A DNA stretch of 64,000 nucleotides from YC2-FULL-38-9 sp964629635 (GTDB taxonomy: Bacteria; Patescibacteriota; Microgenomatia; UBA1406; GWC2-37-13). The stretch lies in NCBI GenBank assembly GCA_964629635.1, contig CAZVQS010000001.1:310001-374000 (forward strand), read 5' to 3'. Positions 24,521 through 33,800 of this stretch are shown here, one piece after another (the first letter of the stretch is position 1; the number at the start of each line of letters is the position of its first letter). A program made the translations under genes and the position numbers. Below the pieces are notes generated by a model. It was not told the origin of the DNA and searched no databases. It saw only the letters and a list, made by a program, of their open reading frames with translations.

Positions 24521-24940
24521 TTATTTTAACCCGGGATCGATCTGTTTTGCCGCTTCCCGATAATGACCTGCCTTATCCGTATCCCCGCGCTCTTCATACA
24601 AACGCGCAAGACCGAAAAGGATATCCCGCGAGGAGGGATTCTTCCTGAGCGCCTCCTCAAGCCGTACGATCCTGCTGTTTCTTTCCCATTCCTTTTGGAA
24701 TACCTTACGCTCCACCCATGCACCCTCGCTATTCTTATAGCGGATAAGTTCGCTCTGGAAAACGGGGAGTTGTCGTATTTGGGTAAGATACGGGGCAATC
24801 GCCTCCCGGTCGCCCTCAATCAGGCGGAAATAGAGGGGATTTATCGTCTGTGACTGGAGGATGTTTCCGGCAACAAAAATGAATAGCGAGAAAATCCCCG
24901 CGTATACCGAAATTTTGCGCAAACGAGCTCCACTAAACAT
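24521..24940 (-). CDS. Membrane-anchored TPR-like protein
   Basis: This 139-residue protein has an N-terminal hydrophobic segment (ISVYAGIFSLFIFVAGNIL) and a C-terminal helical repeat RLEEALRKNPSSRDILFGLARLYEERGDTDKAGHYREAAK, matching the TPR consensus. It may be a scaffold. The ATG at 24940 is preferred over an adjacent GTG, because the -10 box at 24948-24953 gives a 7-nt leaderless spacing. It diverges from the conjugation ATPase gene. Confidence 0.65.
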   Translation of the reverse strand: MFSGARLRKISVYAGIFSLFIFVAGNILQSQTINPLYFRLIEGDREAIAPYLTQIRQLPVFQSELIRYKNSEGAWVERKVFQKEWERNSRIVRLEEALRKNPSSRDILFGLARLYEERGDTDKAGHYREAAKQIDPGLK

Positions 24941-24947
24941 CACGCTT

Positions 24948-24957
24948 ATTATATAAT
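24948..24957. promoter_or_regulatory. Shared palindromic -10 element for two divergent genes
   Basis: ATTATATAAT is a perfect 10-bp palindrome holding TATAAT on both strands. Read rightward it ends 6 nt before the ATG at 24964; read leftward it ends 7 nt before the ATG at 24940. One site could therefore load two polymerases in opposite directions. Confidence 0.55.
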
Positions 24958-24963
24958 TTTTTC

Positions 24964-27318
24964 ATGGAGCAAACCATCCTAACGCCGCTCATCGACCGCA
25001 TGATCACCCTCGGTCTTCTCGTGGCTGCCGCCATATTGGCGGGAATTCTTACATGGGTTTTTGTATACCTTCTTTCCGTGTTCCTGCGGCTGAAGAAACG
25101 GGAGCAGTTATCCCTTGAGATGGTGACGCTTGAGGTGAAACTCCAGAAAGACAACGAAATCAAAATCGATGCGGCGGAGCAGATGTTTGCATCATTTTCG
25201 TCCCTGAAGAAAGGCGGATTCTTTTCGTTCCTTGAAGTCGACGACCTCGTGTGCCTGGAAATCGTGGGCCGAAAGGCCGACATCCGGTTCTATGTGTCGG
25301 TTCCCACCCGGATTACCGACCTGGTGGAAAAAACCATATACGGATATTACCCGCAGGCGGATATTCAGCGGGTGGATGAACCGAATATTTTTTCCGAAGA
25401 CGGCAAGGTTGCCTACGGCGCGTTCGTCCAAAAAGATTTCCCTTATATGCCCATCAAAACTTACAAAGACCTCCCTACCGATCCGCTTGCAACCGTAACT
25501 TCCGCTCTTTCCAAAATGGGTGACGGGGAGGGGGCAATCGTACAATTCCTTATCAAACCCGCCAAGCCGGACTGGAAAAAGGCGGGCAAATCCTATATCT
25601 CCTCGACCAAAAAAAACGAAGCGAACCCGGAAAAGGCGACGTTCAAAACGGATCCGAAAATGCTCGAAAAGATCGATGACAAATGCTCAAGGCCGGGTTT
25701 CGAAACAACAATCAGATATGTCGTCTCCGCAAAATCCAAAGACGTAGCAGGAATTCACGCCCGCAACATCTCCGCGGCCTTTTCGCAGTTCAATTCCGAC
25801 CTCAATTCGTTCAAGAAGCCGCGTATGTGGTTTAAGGGTGCGTTCATGATTAATTTCATATACAAATTCTTCCCCGTTATTGAACCTTCATTTTTCAAAT
25901 CCGTATCCGTGTTTTCGACCGACGAGCTTGCCACCCTATTCCATTTCCCCAACAAAACCATCGAAACCCCGCATATCCACTGGTTAAAAGCCAAAACGGC
26001 GCCAGTTTCCGCTGAAGTACCAAGCACTGATGGTACGTTTATGGGTTTCGGATACTACCGTGGCGTGAAAAGGCCGGTATACATATCGCCCGCAGACCGC
26101 ATGCGCCACACCTACATCATCGGAAAAACGGGCGTAGGTAAGTCGGAGCTCCTCAAGGAAATGATCAAGCAGGATATCCGCGCCGGATATGGCGTATGCG
26201 TTATGGACCCCCACGGCGACCTTATCGACGACACGCTCAAATTCCTTCCCCCCGAACGGGCGGAGGATGTTATTTATTTTGACCCCGCCGACACCGAACG
26301 GCCCATGGGATTGAATCTCCTGGAGGCAAAAGACGAGGAGCAAAAACACTTTATAACAACCGCCATCATCAATCTCATGTACAAACTGTACGACCCGCAG
26401 CGCACCGGCATCATCGGCCCCCGCTTCGAACACGCGGTGAGAAACGCAATGCTTACCATCATGGCGGAACCCGGATCGACATTTATCGAAATCGTACGCG
26501 TACTCACCGACCCCAAATACGTGCAGGAGCTCCTCCCGAAGGTGAATGACCCGATCGTACGCCGCTACTGGACTGACCAGATCGCGCAGACCTCCGACTT
26601 CCACAAGTCCGAAGTGCTCGACTACATCGTTTCCAAATTCGGCCGGTTTGTCACCAATAAAACCATGCGCAACATCATCGGACAGTCCAAAAGCGCGTTC
26701 GATTTCCGCAAAGTGATGGATGAGGGTAAAATTCTCCTCATCAACCTGTCAAAAGGTAAACTCGGCGAGGAAAACTCCAGCTTCCTTGGACTCGTCATCA
26801 TCCCGAAAATACTCATGTCCGCGATGAGCCGCCAGGAAATGCCCGAGGAGCAGCGCCGCGATTTTTACCTGTATGTGGATGAGTTCCAGAACTTTGCCAC
26901 CCCGGATTTTGCAGTCATCCTTTCGGAGGCGCGCAAATACCACCTCGCCCTCACCGTCGCCAACCAGTTCATCGGACAGATGGATGAGGAAGTGAAAAAC
27001 GCGGTGTTCGGCAACGTAGGCACCCTTATTTCATTCCGCGTGGGAGTGACGGACGCTTCCTATATCCAAAGAGAGTTCCAGCCGGTGTTCGGCGAGTCTG
27101 ACCTTATCAACGTGGAACGATTCCACTCCTACATGAAGACGATCGTGCGCAACGAGCCGGTTCCGCCCTTTTCGGTGGACATGACCAAAGATATGAATAA
27201 GCTGAAAAAAGAATCAAACGAGAAGATTGCCCAGGCAATCATCCAGCTCTCCCGCCTCAAATACGGAAAACCGCGCGAGCTCATCGAGGCGGAAATTTCA
27301 CAGAGGTCAAGACTCTAG
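24964..27318 (+). CDS. Conjugation-type ATPase (TraG/TraD/VirB4-like) with N-terminal membrane segment
   Basis: This 784-residue protein has a membrane segment (residues 9-38) followed by a long region without a known fold. The P-loop ATPase domain has Walker A GKTGVGKS in TYIIGKTGVGKSELLKEM, VMDPHGDLIDD, and Walker B FYLYVDEFQNFA. The closing HerA/TraG-like part ends ERFHSYMKTIVRNEPVPPFSV. Such proteins move DNA or protein through type IV secretion systems and are common in CPR, where they may serve pili or uptake. The VirB2-like pair at 41362-42145 may be functional partners. Confidence 0.8.
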   Translation: MEQTILTPLIDRMITLGLLVAAAILAGILTWVFVYLLSVFLRLKKREQLSLEMVTLEVKLQKDNEIKIDAAEQMFASFSSLKKGGFFSFLEVDDLVCLEIVGRKADIRFYVSVPTRITDLVEKTIYGYYPQADIQRVDEPNIFSEDGKVAYGAFVQKDFPYMPIKTYKDLPTDPLATVTSALSKMGDGEGAIVQFLIKPAKPDWKKAGKSYISSTKKNEANPEKATFKTDPKMLEKIDDKCSRPGFETTIRYVVSAKSKDVAGIHARNISAAFSQFNSDLNSFKKPRMWFKGAFMINFIYKFFPVIEPSFFKSVSVFSTDELATLFHFPNKTIETPHIHWLKAKTAPVSAEVPSTDGTFMGFGYYRGVKRPVYISPADRMRHTYIIGKTGVGKSELLKEMIKQDIRAGYGVCVMDPHGDLIDDTLKFLPPERAEDVIYFDPADTERPMGLNLLEAKDEEQKHFITTAIINLMYKLYDPQRTGIIGPRFEHAVRNAMLTIMAEPGSTFIEIVRVLTDPKYVQELLPKVNDPIVRRYWTDQIAQTSDFHKSEVLDYIVSKFGRFVTNKTMRNIIGQSKSAFDFRKVMDEGKILLINLSKGKLGEENSSFLGLVIIPKILMSAMSRQEMPEEQRRDFYLYVDEFQNFATPDFAVILSEARKYHLALTVANQFIGQMDEEVKNAVFGNVGTLISFRVGVTDASYIQREFQPVFGESDLINVERFHSYMKTIVRNEPVPPFSVDMTKDMNKLKKESNEKIAQAIIQLSRLKYGKPRELIEAEISQRSRL

Positions 27319-27322
27319 CGCC

Positions 27323-28045
27323 ATGCAAAACTACCATACGACACTCACAAATAAAACAATTCTTCCGGGAAACGTGGATCTATTGCGTTTCACCCTCGCG
27401 CCCGGGGAAACGCTCAGGTTTACGGCCGGCCAATACGTAATACTTACTGTGCCCCACGAAGTCATGCCGGTCAAACGGCTTTACTCCATCGCAAGCTCGT
27501 CGCAGGACGAAACCTCCTTTGAACTGATTATTAAGCGGGTGCCGGGCGGAATCGCCTCCCGCTATATCGAAACATTCCATGAGGGGCAGAATATTGAATT
27601 CCAGGGGCCGGCAGGCCTTTTCGCATTAAAAGACACATCGCGCGACAAGGTATTTCTCACAACCGGAACCGGTATCGCGCCTATCCGGAGCTTTCTCCGG
27701 TCCAGCCTCCCGCACGCTCAAAAGTGCTATTTATTCTGGGGGCTGCCTACCTTGAATGAGCTTTACCTGTTTGACGAGCTCAAACAGCTTGCCCGGACAA
27801 ACCCGAACCTCAAAGTCACCATATGCCTGTCCCGGGAACAGTCGCTTGAATCGGTTAAGCCGGAAGACCGTGGCTATTTTAGCCTCGGCCATATCCACGA
27901 ATGCGTTGAGCCGCTGATACTGCAATCTCCCCCCAATACCTTAGAGTATTATATATGCGGCAGGCGCGAGGTGGTCGAATCGGTCAGGCAGCATCTCTAT
28001 GATCGGCATACGGACAAAGAAAGCGTTGTTTTTGAGCGTTATTGA
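27323..28045 (+). CDS. Ferredoxin-NADP(+) reductase-like flavoprotein
   Basis: This 240-residue protein starts at MQNYHTTLTNK. RLYSIASSSQDE binds FAD, TTGTGIAPIRSFLRSS binds NAD(P), and YYICGRREVVESV ends the pyridine-binding domain. There is no iron-sulfur domain, so a separate electron partner is needed. The start lies 4 bp past the ATPase gene; a longer frame reaches into that gene. Confidence 0.8.
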   Translation: MQNYHTTLTNKTILPGNVDLLRFTLAPGETLRFTAGQYVILTVPHEVMPVKRLYSIASSSQDETSFELIIKRVPGGIASRYIETFHEGQNIEFQGPAGLFALKDTSRDKVFLTTGTGIAPIRSFLRSSLPHAQKCYLFWGLPTLNELYLFDELKQLARTNPNLKVTICLSREQSLESVKPEDRGYFSLGHIHECVEPLILQSPPNTLEYYICGRREVVESVRQHLYDRHTDKESVVFERY

Positions 28046-28101
28046 GCCATAGCTAAATCCCCTTGCAATCCCTCTTACATTGTGATATATTATAGGACGT
28101 T

Positions 28102-28965
28102 ATGGTAAATTATATTCCCCACTCGCTCATTCAGGAGTTTGTCAGCCACCTCAAAAGCCAGAGCAAATCCGATTTCACGGTCGTCGCGTATAAAAAAGAC
28201 CTGGAACAGTTTGTCGGCTTTCTTACCACCAAGGATAAAACCGATATTCGTGAGGTTAAAAAGGATGATATTGACGGCTTTATCGCCAAGCTTCTCGCGG
28301 ACAGCTACACGAAAAAGTCTGCCTCGCGCAAGCTCAATTCTATCCGCACGTTTTTCAGATATCTGAAAAACCAGCAGGTGATCGATCAGAACCCCTCCCT
28401 TGACGTATCGCACCCGAAATATTCTTCAACCCCTCCCCGGATCTTAAGCAAACTCGAATACCATGCACTGCGCGATTTTGCAAAGGACGACGCACGCACC
28501 TATGCGCTTATCGAGATCCTGCTCCAGACCGGTATCAAGATTGGCGAGCTTTCAAGCATTCATATGGGCGACATTAAGGATGGAACCCTTATTGTGCGTC
28601 CCTACGGCAAGAATCCTGAGCGCGAGGTTCCCCTCAACAAATCGGTGAAACGCGCCATCGCGGACTACCTGAAAGCAAGGGGTACAAACGCAAAAGACGA
28701 CCATCTGTTTATAACCCGCTCGGGCAAACCGATCCTTATCCGCAACATCCGCCAGATCATCAACCGCTGCTTCCGCGAAGTCGAAATCGAGAACGCGACG
28801 GTGAACGACCTGCGCAACACGTTCATCGCCCAGCAGCTTCTGAACGGCGCATCGCTCGAATACATCGCGAAAATTGTCGGACACAAGCGTCTTTCTTCAA
28901 CTGAACGCTTCCTCAACCTCGTAAAGGAAGAGGTCAAACGCAAGGAAAAACTCGGAGAACTCTGA
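28102..28965 (+). CDS. Tyrosine-recombinase-like protein lacking key catalytic residues
   Basis: This 287-residue protein has an N-terminal SAM-like core-binding domain (SDFTVVAYKKDLEQFVGFL) and a catalytic fold. The family's LRxSEL arginine is Lys (TGIKIGEL); HxLRH reads NDLRN; the GHxxLSTTxxY nucleophile tyrosine is Phe (GHKRLSSTERFLNL). One catalytic arginine and the GH histidine remain. It likely binds DNA but may not cut it. It lies in a run of same-strand genes near the replication block, so a role at dif or the origin is possible. Confidence 0.8.
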   Translation: MVNYIPHSLIQEFVSHLKSQSKSDFTVVAYKKDLEQFVGFLTTKDKTDIREVKKDDIDGFIAKLLADSYTKKSASRKLNSIRTFFRYLKNQQVIDQNPSLDVSHPKYSSTPPRILSKLEYHALRDFAKDDARTYALIEILLQTGIKIGELSSIHMGDIKDGTLIVRPYGKNPEREVPLNKSVKRAIADYLKARGTNAKDDHLFITRSGKPILIRNIRQIINRCFREVEIENATVNDLRNTFIAQQLLNGASLEYIAKIVGHKRLSSTERFLNLVKEEVKRKEKLGEL

Positions 28966-28988
28966 TCTTTTTCGCTTATAATAAGAAG

Positions 28989-29396
28989 ATGGATCTTACC
29001 ATTTTCACGGACGGCGGCTCCCTCAATAATCCCGGCAAGGCCGCATCGGCATATCTCATTTATCAGGGTAAAACACTGCTTCATAAGGACGCCAAATACC
29101 TCGGCATCGCCTCAAACAATGTCGCCGAATACACCGCTCTCATTCTTGCTCTTCAAAAGGTGAAGGAATTAACCCGGCAAAACAAAATCACATCGATCAC
29201 CTGCTATGCGGATTCGAAACTCATGGTGAGTCAGCTGACCGGTGCCTATAAAATAAAACACCCCGACATGAAGCGGCTTGCCGCGCAGATCAAGCTTCTT
29301 GAAATGGAGATCGGCATGGTGCCGGCATACAGGCACGTTATGAGGGAAAACAATACGGAGGCCGACGCTCTGGTGAAAAGCATCCTCGAGGCTTGA
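28989..29396 (+). CDS. rnhA: Ribonuclease HI
   Basis: This 135-residue protein has the catalytic acidic residues of RNase H: TDGGSLNNPG (Asp), NNVAEYTAL (Glu), CYADSKLMVSQL (Asp) and NNTEADALV (Asp). It degrades RNA in RNA-DNA hybrids. Its TATAAT (28977-28982) ends 6 nt before the ATG. It converges with dnaN. Confidence 0.92.
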   Translation: MDLTIFTDGGSLNNPGKAASAYLIYQGKTLLHKDAKYLGIASNNVAEYTALILALQKVKELTRQNKITSITCYADSKLMVSQLTGAYKIKHPDMKRLAAQIKLLEMEIGMVPAYRHVMRENNTEADALVKSILEA

Positions 29397-29397
29397 T

Positions 29398-30495
29398 TTA
29401 CTCCTGTATCCTCACGGGCATTATGATGTGGATGAAGTCTTTCCGTTTTTCCACCTTGAAGACAACCGGTGCGTCCGGCCTGAGTATTTCTATTTCAATC
29501 TTGTTGTCCGAAATGTTGTTTAGGAAGTCCAGGACAAACCGGTAGTTGAATGCGACCGTCTGCTCCTCGCCTTCAAGCTCCACATCAAGCTGGGTGAGGT
29601 TTTCCTTACCCCCCTCGGTCTTCGGACGCATAATGAGACCGCGTTTTGTAAATTCGCAGACGATGATGTTTGAGGCTTCGCGCGCGAATATGGAAACGAG
29701 CTTTATTTTTGTAAGGAATTCATCCCGATCAAGCATGACGGTTGTCTTCTTTTCCGCCGGCACCACCCGCTCGAAAGGCGGGAATTCGCCGTCAATAAGG
29801 CGCGTGTAAAACTCGTCCTGCCCCACGCGGAAGAGTACGATTTTTTCGGTGTCGGAGAAAAACAAGGTTGCCTCCCCTTCGTTTTTCATGTATTTAAGCA
29901 TTTCATACATGAAACCCGAAGGAATAAGCATGGGGCCGATCGTTTCCTCTTTCTTGGATTTGAGGAGCGAAAGGCGGAATCCGTCCGTTGATACGATGCC
30001 AATCTCGGAGTCCATCTCCACGAAATTGACGCCGTTCAGGGCGGGTCGGGATTCGTCCTTTGATGCCGAAAACAAAACAAGCGGCATGTATTTGAGGAAA
30101 AACGCGGTTTTTATGGTCTGCCCCTTGTCTTTCACTTCGGGCGGAAGCGGAAAATCCTTCTGGTTCACAAAGGGGAAGGTGCCGACCGTCTTTCCCTGGA
30201 TAAAGCGTATCTGCGTCTTGTCAAACTCGATATCAATCAGCTCATCGTTTAACAGGGACAGAAACTCGATTATTTTTTTCGTATCGATGACAACCTGCAC
30301 CTCCTCATCGGTCTTGAAAGGGATAGTGGTGTGGTAATAGGAAGAAAGGTTTGTCGAGTAGATATGAAGATTGGTCTTGTCTCCTTTTAACAGAACTCCC
30401 TGAAGCGCCTCGTTCAAACCCATCCTTCCGGATGTGAAGTGGGATGAGGTCACGAGCTTTTCCAGGAAAAGTGTTTTTTGTAGTGTGGTTTTCAT
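29398..30495 (-). CDS. dnaN: DNA polymerase III sliding clamp (beta subunit)
   Basis: This 365-residue clamp has the three-domain pattern and starts at MKTTLQKTLFLEKL. It includes PALNGVNFVEMDSEIGIVSTDGFRLSL in the middle domain and ends HIIMPVRIQE, matching the family C-terminal MPMR end. It keeps polymerase III on DNA. The start at 30495 is preferred over upstream in-frame options because it matches the family N-terminus. It lies 125 bp downstream of dnaA on the same strand. Confidence 0.93.
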   Translation of the reverse strand: MKTTLQKTLFLEKLVTSSHFTSGRMGLNEALQGVLLKGDKTNLHIYSTNLSSYYHTTIPFKTDEEVQVVIDTKKIIEFLSLLNDELIDIEFDKTQIRFIQGKTVGTFPFVNQKDFPLPPEVKDKGQTIKTAFFLKYMPLVLFSASKDESRPALNGVNFVEMDSEIGIVSTDGFRLSLLKSKKEETIGPMLIPSGFMYEMLKYMKNEGEATLFFSDTEKIVLFRVGQDEFYTRLIDGEFPPFERVVPAEKKTTVMLDRDEFLTKIKLVSIFAREASNIIVCEFTKRGLIMRPKTEGGKENLTQLDVELEGEEQTVAFNYRFVLDFLNNISDNKIEIEILRPDAPVVFKVEKRKDFIHIIMPVRIQE

Positions 30496-30619
30496 AGGCT
30501 TTATCTTACTATTATATCTATATAGTAGTATTAGAGCGTGTGTATAAGTGTATAAAACGCGAAACGGATTTTCAATACGCAACAAATCGAAAAAAAACCG
30601 TGTTGATGGCGTGTGGATA
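30496..30619. other. Spacer between dnaA and dnaN
   Basis: An AT-rich gap with TATAAT-like boxes on the minus strand near dnaN. Imperfect DnaA-box-like strings such as GTGTGGATAT occur near 30611, but none matches the 9-bp consensus. Confidence 0.35.
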
Positions 30620-31954
30620 TCATGTTGATAGAATCAGCGATTTGGTTATCCTGTCAATCTCTTCCTTGAAGGCCGGGTTCTTGATGAGCATGCCGGATAT
30701 CTTTTCGCTCCCGTGGATTATGGTCGTGTGGTCCTTCCGTTTGAGGATATAAGCGATTTCCTCGTATTTGAGATGAAGCTCGCGGCGGAGAAGAAACATG
30801 ATGATCTGCCGGGGAAGCGCGACGTTTTCCGCGCGAAGAGCGCTTTTTACCTGCGACTGTTTTACATTATAGTATGAGCAGACCGCTTTGATGATATCGT
30901 GAGGTGTGACGCGCGTCTGCTTGCGCTCGTCTTTTTTCTGGAAGAATCCCTCGATGTCCTCCAGGTCTATCCCCTCTTTTCGGCCGAGTGTTTTGGCATA
31001 TATCGAGAGGAGCGCACCCTCAAGCGCCCGGGTGTCCCCCACCTGCTCCGCGATTATTTTCGCGGCGTCAATTGAGAGCTCTATCTCCTTTTCCTTGGCC
31101 TTGATGAGGAGGATGGCGGTGCGCAGTTCAAAGTCCGGCTCCTGTATGTCGACGATGAGCCCCCCTGAGAAGCGGGACCGCAGGCGGTCTTCCAGGTTTT
31201 TGATTTCGGTGGGTGGACGGTCGGAGGTGAGTATGACCTGTCCCCCCGCGGAGACGATGGTGTTGAAGGTGTGGAAGAACTCCTCCTGTATGGTTTGTTT
31301 CCCTGCGATGAACTGGATATCGTCTATGACGAGAATCTGAAGGTTGCGGTATTTCCTCCGGAATTTTGCGGTATTTTTTTCCTGGATCGATTCGATGAGT
31401 TCGTTGGTGAACCGATCGCCCGGGCAGAAATATACTTTAGCAGTCGGCGTCTTTTCAAGAGCCACCCGTGCGACGGACTGGGCGAGGTGCGTCTTCCCCA
31501 CCCCCACTCCCCCATATAGGAAGAGTGGATTGTAGGAAGTGCCCGGATTGCGCGATACCGCCTGGGCGGCAGCGAACGCGACGTTGTTGGTTGAGGACAC
31601 GGCGAAGTTTTCAAACCGGTATTTGGTGTGGAGGCCAGCCCTGACGAATACGTCTTCTATGCTTGGTTGAAACGAAAGGAGCGGTTCGGCAGCGGCCTGC
31701 GCCTTTTGTTTTTTCGGCTGGACTACCACCCGCATTCCCATTTTCTTGTTGAGGTGCTTGGAGAGTTCGGTTTCGACCTCCGGAAGCTTCTTTTCCAGAT
31801 ATAGTTTCACGCCCAGATTCTCGCATCCGAGGACGAATTCGGTATCGGTCAGTTCCACCGGATGCAGCTGCCGCAGTACCGAGGCGACAACCGGAGCGCT
31901 GTCTTTGTTTTTTTCAAAGACTTTCAGGAAGTCGTTCCAGATGGATTGCAGCAT
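30620..31954 (-). CDS. dnaA: Chromosomal replication initiator DnaA
   Basis: This 444-residue initiator has domain I, an AAA+ core with GGVGVGKTHLAQ (Walker A) and ILVIDDIQFIAG (Walker B), and the domain IV helix-turn-helix ending with the signature DHTTIIHGSEKI. It binds oriC and opens DNA. The upstream sequence holds two perfect facing DnaA boxes, which may also autoregulate it. Confidence 0.95.
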   Translation of the reverse strand: MLQSIWNDFLKVFEKNKDSAPVVASVLRQLHPVELTDTEFVLGCENLGVKLYLEKKLPEVETELSKHLNKKMGMRVVVQPKKQKAQAAAEPLLSFQPSIEDVFVRAGLHTKYRFENFAVSSTNNVAFAAAQAVSRNPGTSYNPLFLYGGVGVGKTHLAQSVARVALEKTPTAKVYFCPGDRFTNELIESIQEKNTAKFRRKYRNLQILVIDDIQFIAGKQTIQEEFFHTFNTIVSAGGQVILTSDRPPTEIKNLEDRLRSRFSGGLIVDIQEPDFELRTAILLIKAKEKEIELSIDAAKIIAEQVGDTRALEGALLSIYAKTLGRKEGIDLEDIEGFFQKKDERKQTRVTPHDIIKAVCSYYNVKQSQVKSALRAENVALPRQIIMFLLRRELHLKYEEIAYILKRKDHTTIIHGSEKISGMLIKNPAFKEEIDRITKSLILST

Positions 31955-31970
31955 AAAGCTAAATTTTCAT

Positions 31971-31989
31971 TGTGGATAACTTATCCACA
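31971..31989. other. Two facing DnaA boxes; likely oriC core
   Basis: TGTGGATAA (31971-31979) and TTATCCACA (31981-31989) are both perfect DnaA boxes in opposite orientation, separated by one base, just upstream of dnaA. The following interval is AT-rich. With dnaA and dnaN adjacent, this fits a replication origin, though only these two perfect boxes are seen. Confidence 0.6.
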
Positions 31990-32041
31990 AATAATAAACA
32001 TATGAACAGCGATTTTCAAGGGCAAAAAAGCGCACTCCTGG

Positions 32042-32047
32042 TATTAT
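32042..32047 (+). promoter_or_regulatory. -10 box of comF-like gene
   Basis: TATTAT ends 6 nt before the ATG at 32054. Confidence 0.45.
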
Positions 32048-32053
32048 GGTGGT

Positions 32054-32725
32054 ATGTTATTGTGGGATGTGTTGTTTCCCCGCCGGTGTTTCGGCTGCGG
32101 AGGTCTCGGTTCCTATATCTGTCCCTCCTGTGTTGGACGCCTCATTCCCTTCACGCCCCAGCGGTGTGCGTATTGTACCAGACCGAGCCCTCACGGTTTT
32201 ACCCACCCCGGGTGCGCGAGGAAAAACGGCATAGATGGTATGGTTTCCCTGTACCGGTACAACCGGACAATGAAGGCGGTGATCGGCAACATCAAGTACC
32301 GCCTGGTGACGGGAGCCTTGAATGATCTGGGATACCTGATAAGGAACAGTGGAGAACGCGAACTTCCGTTTTTTGCACGCCTCGGATTATCGATTCAGCC
32401 GGTTCCCCTGTTTTCCGAAAGGTTCAAAGCGCGGGGGTTCAATCAGGCCGTGGCCATTTCCCGCATTCTGTCCCCTCTTGTTAACGGACCGGTTATATCG
32501 GTTGTGGAACGGATCCGTGCGACCGACCCGCAGGCGCAGCTGCCCGGAAGCAGGCGCCGCCGCAACGTCGCCGGGGCGTTCCGGGTGAAAGGCTCGCTCC
32601 GGGGCAGACGGGTACTTCTCGTTGATGATGTGGTTACGACCGGTGAAACGGTTAGGGAAATCACCCGAAAACTGAAAGGCGCAGGCGCTGGCGAGGTGTA
32701 TGTTTTCTCGGTTGCGAAAGGATAG
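32054..32725 (+). CDS. comF: ComF-family phosphoribosyltransferase-like protein
   Basis: This 223-residue protein has two N-terminal cysteine pairs of a zinc finger (CFGCGG, YICPSC, CAYC) and the PRPP-binding-like VLLVDDVVTTGETV near the end, with the typical RGFNQA segment. Its family acts in DNA uptake, although the biochemical role is unclear. The start follows a -10 box with leaderless spacing. Confidence 0.88.
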   Translation: MLLWDVLFPRRCFGCGGLGSYICPSCVGRLIPFTPQRCAYCTRPSPHGFTHPGCARKNGIDGMVSLYRYNRTMKAVIGNIKYRLVTGALNDLGYLIRNSGERELPFFARLGLSIQPVPLFSERFKARGFNQAVAISRILSPLVNGPVISVVERIRATDPQAQLPGSRRRRNVAGAFRVKGSLRGRRVLLVDDVVTTGETVREITRKLKGAGAGEVYVFSVAKG

Positions 32726-32746
32726 TAGGATTGCTATTATTAAGCC

Positions 32747-33769
32747 ATGAACGGCAGCAACGGCAATAAAGTGTATCGGGTCGAAGTTTCCGCAAAAACC
32801 ATCGTTTTTACCGTTGTCTTCATCTTGTTTCTTCTCCTTCTCTGGAAAGTGAAAGACCTTATCCTTTCCTTGTTTATCGCGTTTATTATCATGAGCGCGG
32901 TGAAGCCTGTCGTGTCATTCCTCGTGAAACGGAGGGTTCCCCGCCGGATTGCCGTTCTGGGTGTATTTATAATATTCATTACATTGTTTGGTTTTCTCGT
33001 TTCCTGGGTTATCCCTCCCCTGGTGAGCGAGACTGCGCTTCTCATGAAACAGCTTCCCCACATGCTGGAAGATATCAATCCGACGATTCTTGACCAGTTC
33101 AATATCGGGTCGGTGTCGCAGTATGCCCCCAACATCACCAATCAGGCGATCACCATCATCGGATCGGTGTTCTCAAACGTAATGTTTTTCGTAACCACCC
33201 TGTTTTTCAGCATTTATTTCACTATCGAAGAAGGGTTTATGCGCAAGATTCTCAGTCAGTTTTTTGACGACCGGGAAGTCTTGAGGATCGCGAGTGTGTT
33301 CGAAAAGACGGAAAAGAGGCTTGGTGCCTGGCTGCTTGGTGAATTTCTCCTCATGTTCCTGGTGGGACTCCTCACTTATATCGGATTGACACTGGTCGGC
33401 GTGCGGTATGCGCTTCCTCTCTCCATTATTGCCGGGTTTCTCGAGGTGGTTCCCAATATCGGCCCCATCATATCGACGGTGCCCGCCTTCATTGTAGGCG
33501 TGGCGCAGTCCCCCTTTCTCGGGTTTACGACGATCGCCCTGTATTTTGTCGTCCAACAGTTGGAAAACCAAATCATCGTTCCTCTGGTGATGAGCAGGGT
33601 TATCGGACTGAATCCGATCGTCACTCTCATTTCCCTTATTATCGGCGGACAGCTTTTCGGAGTGCTTGGTGTATTGCTCTCTATCCCCTTCACCCTGTTT
33701 CTCGAAACGTCTCTCATTGAGCTTTTGAAAACCCGGCAGGAGCCGAATCTTTCGGAGAAAGTACGGTAA
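32747..33769 (+). CDS. AI-2E family transporter
   Basis: This 340-residue protein has about eight membrane segments, the family's long first loop, and GLTLVGVRYALPLSIIAGFLEVVPNIGPIISTVPA near the end, which is characteristic. The substrate is unproven. TATTAT (32735-32740) ends 6 nt before the start. Confidence 0.85.
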   Translation: MNGSNGNKVYRVEVSAKTIVFTVVFILFLLLLWKVKDLILSLFIAFIIMSAVKPVVSFLVKRRVPRRIAVLGVFIIFITLFGFLVSWVIPPLVSETALLMKQLPHMLEDINPTILDQFNIGSVSQYAPNITNQAITIIGSVFSNVMFFVTTLFFSIYFTIEEGFMRKILSQFFDDREVLRIASVFEKTEKRLGAWLLGEFLLMFLVGLLTYIGLTLVGVRYALPLSIIAGFLEVVPNIGPIISTVPAFIVGVAQSPFLGFTTIALYFVVQQLENQIIVPLVMSRVIGLNPIVTLISLIIGGQLFGVLGVLLSIPFTLFLETSLIELLKTRQEPNLSEKVR

Positions 33770-33800
33770 AAATGCGGGAAATATCACTCACCATTCTTTT

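Noticed and set aside
30496..30619. Second origin between dnaA and dnaN
   Set aside because: Only imperfect DnaA-box-like strings occur; the perfect pair lies upstream of dnaA.
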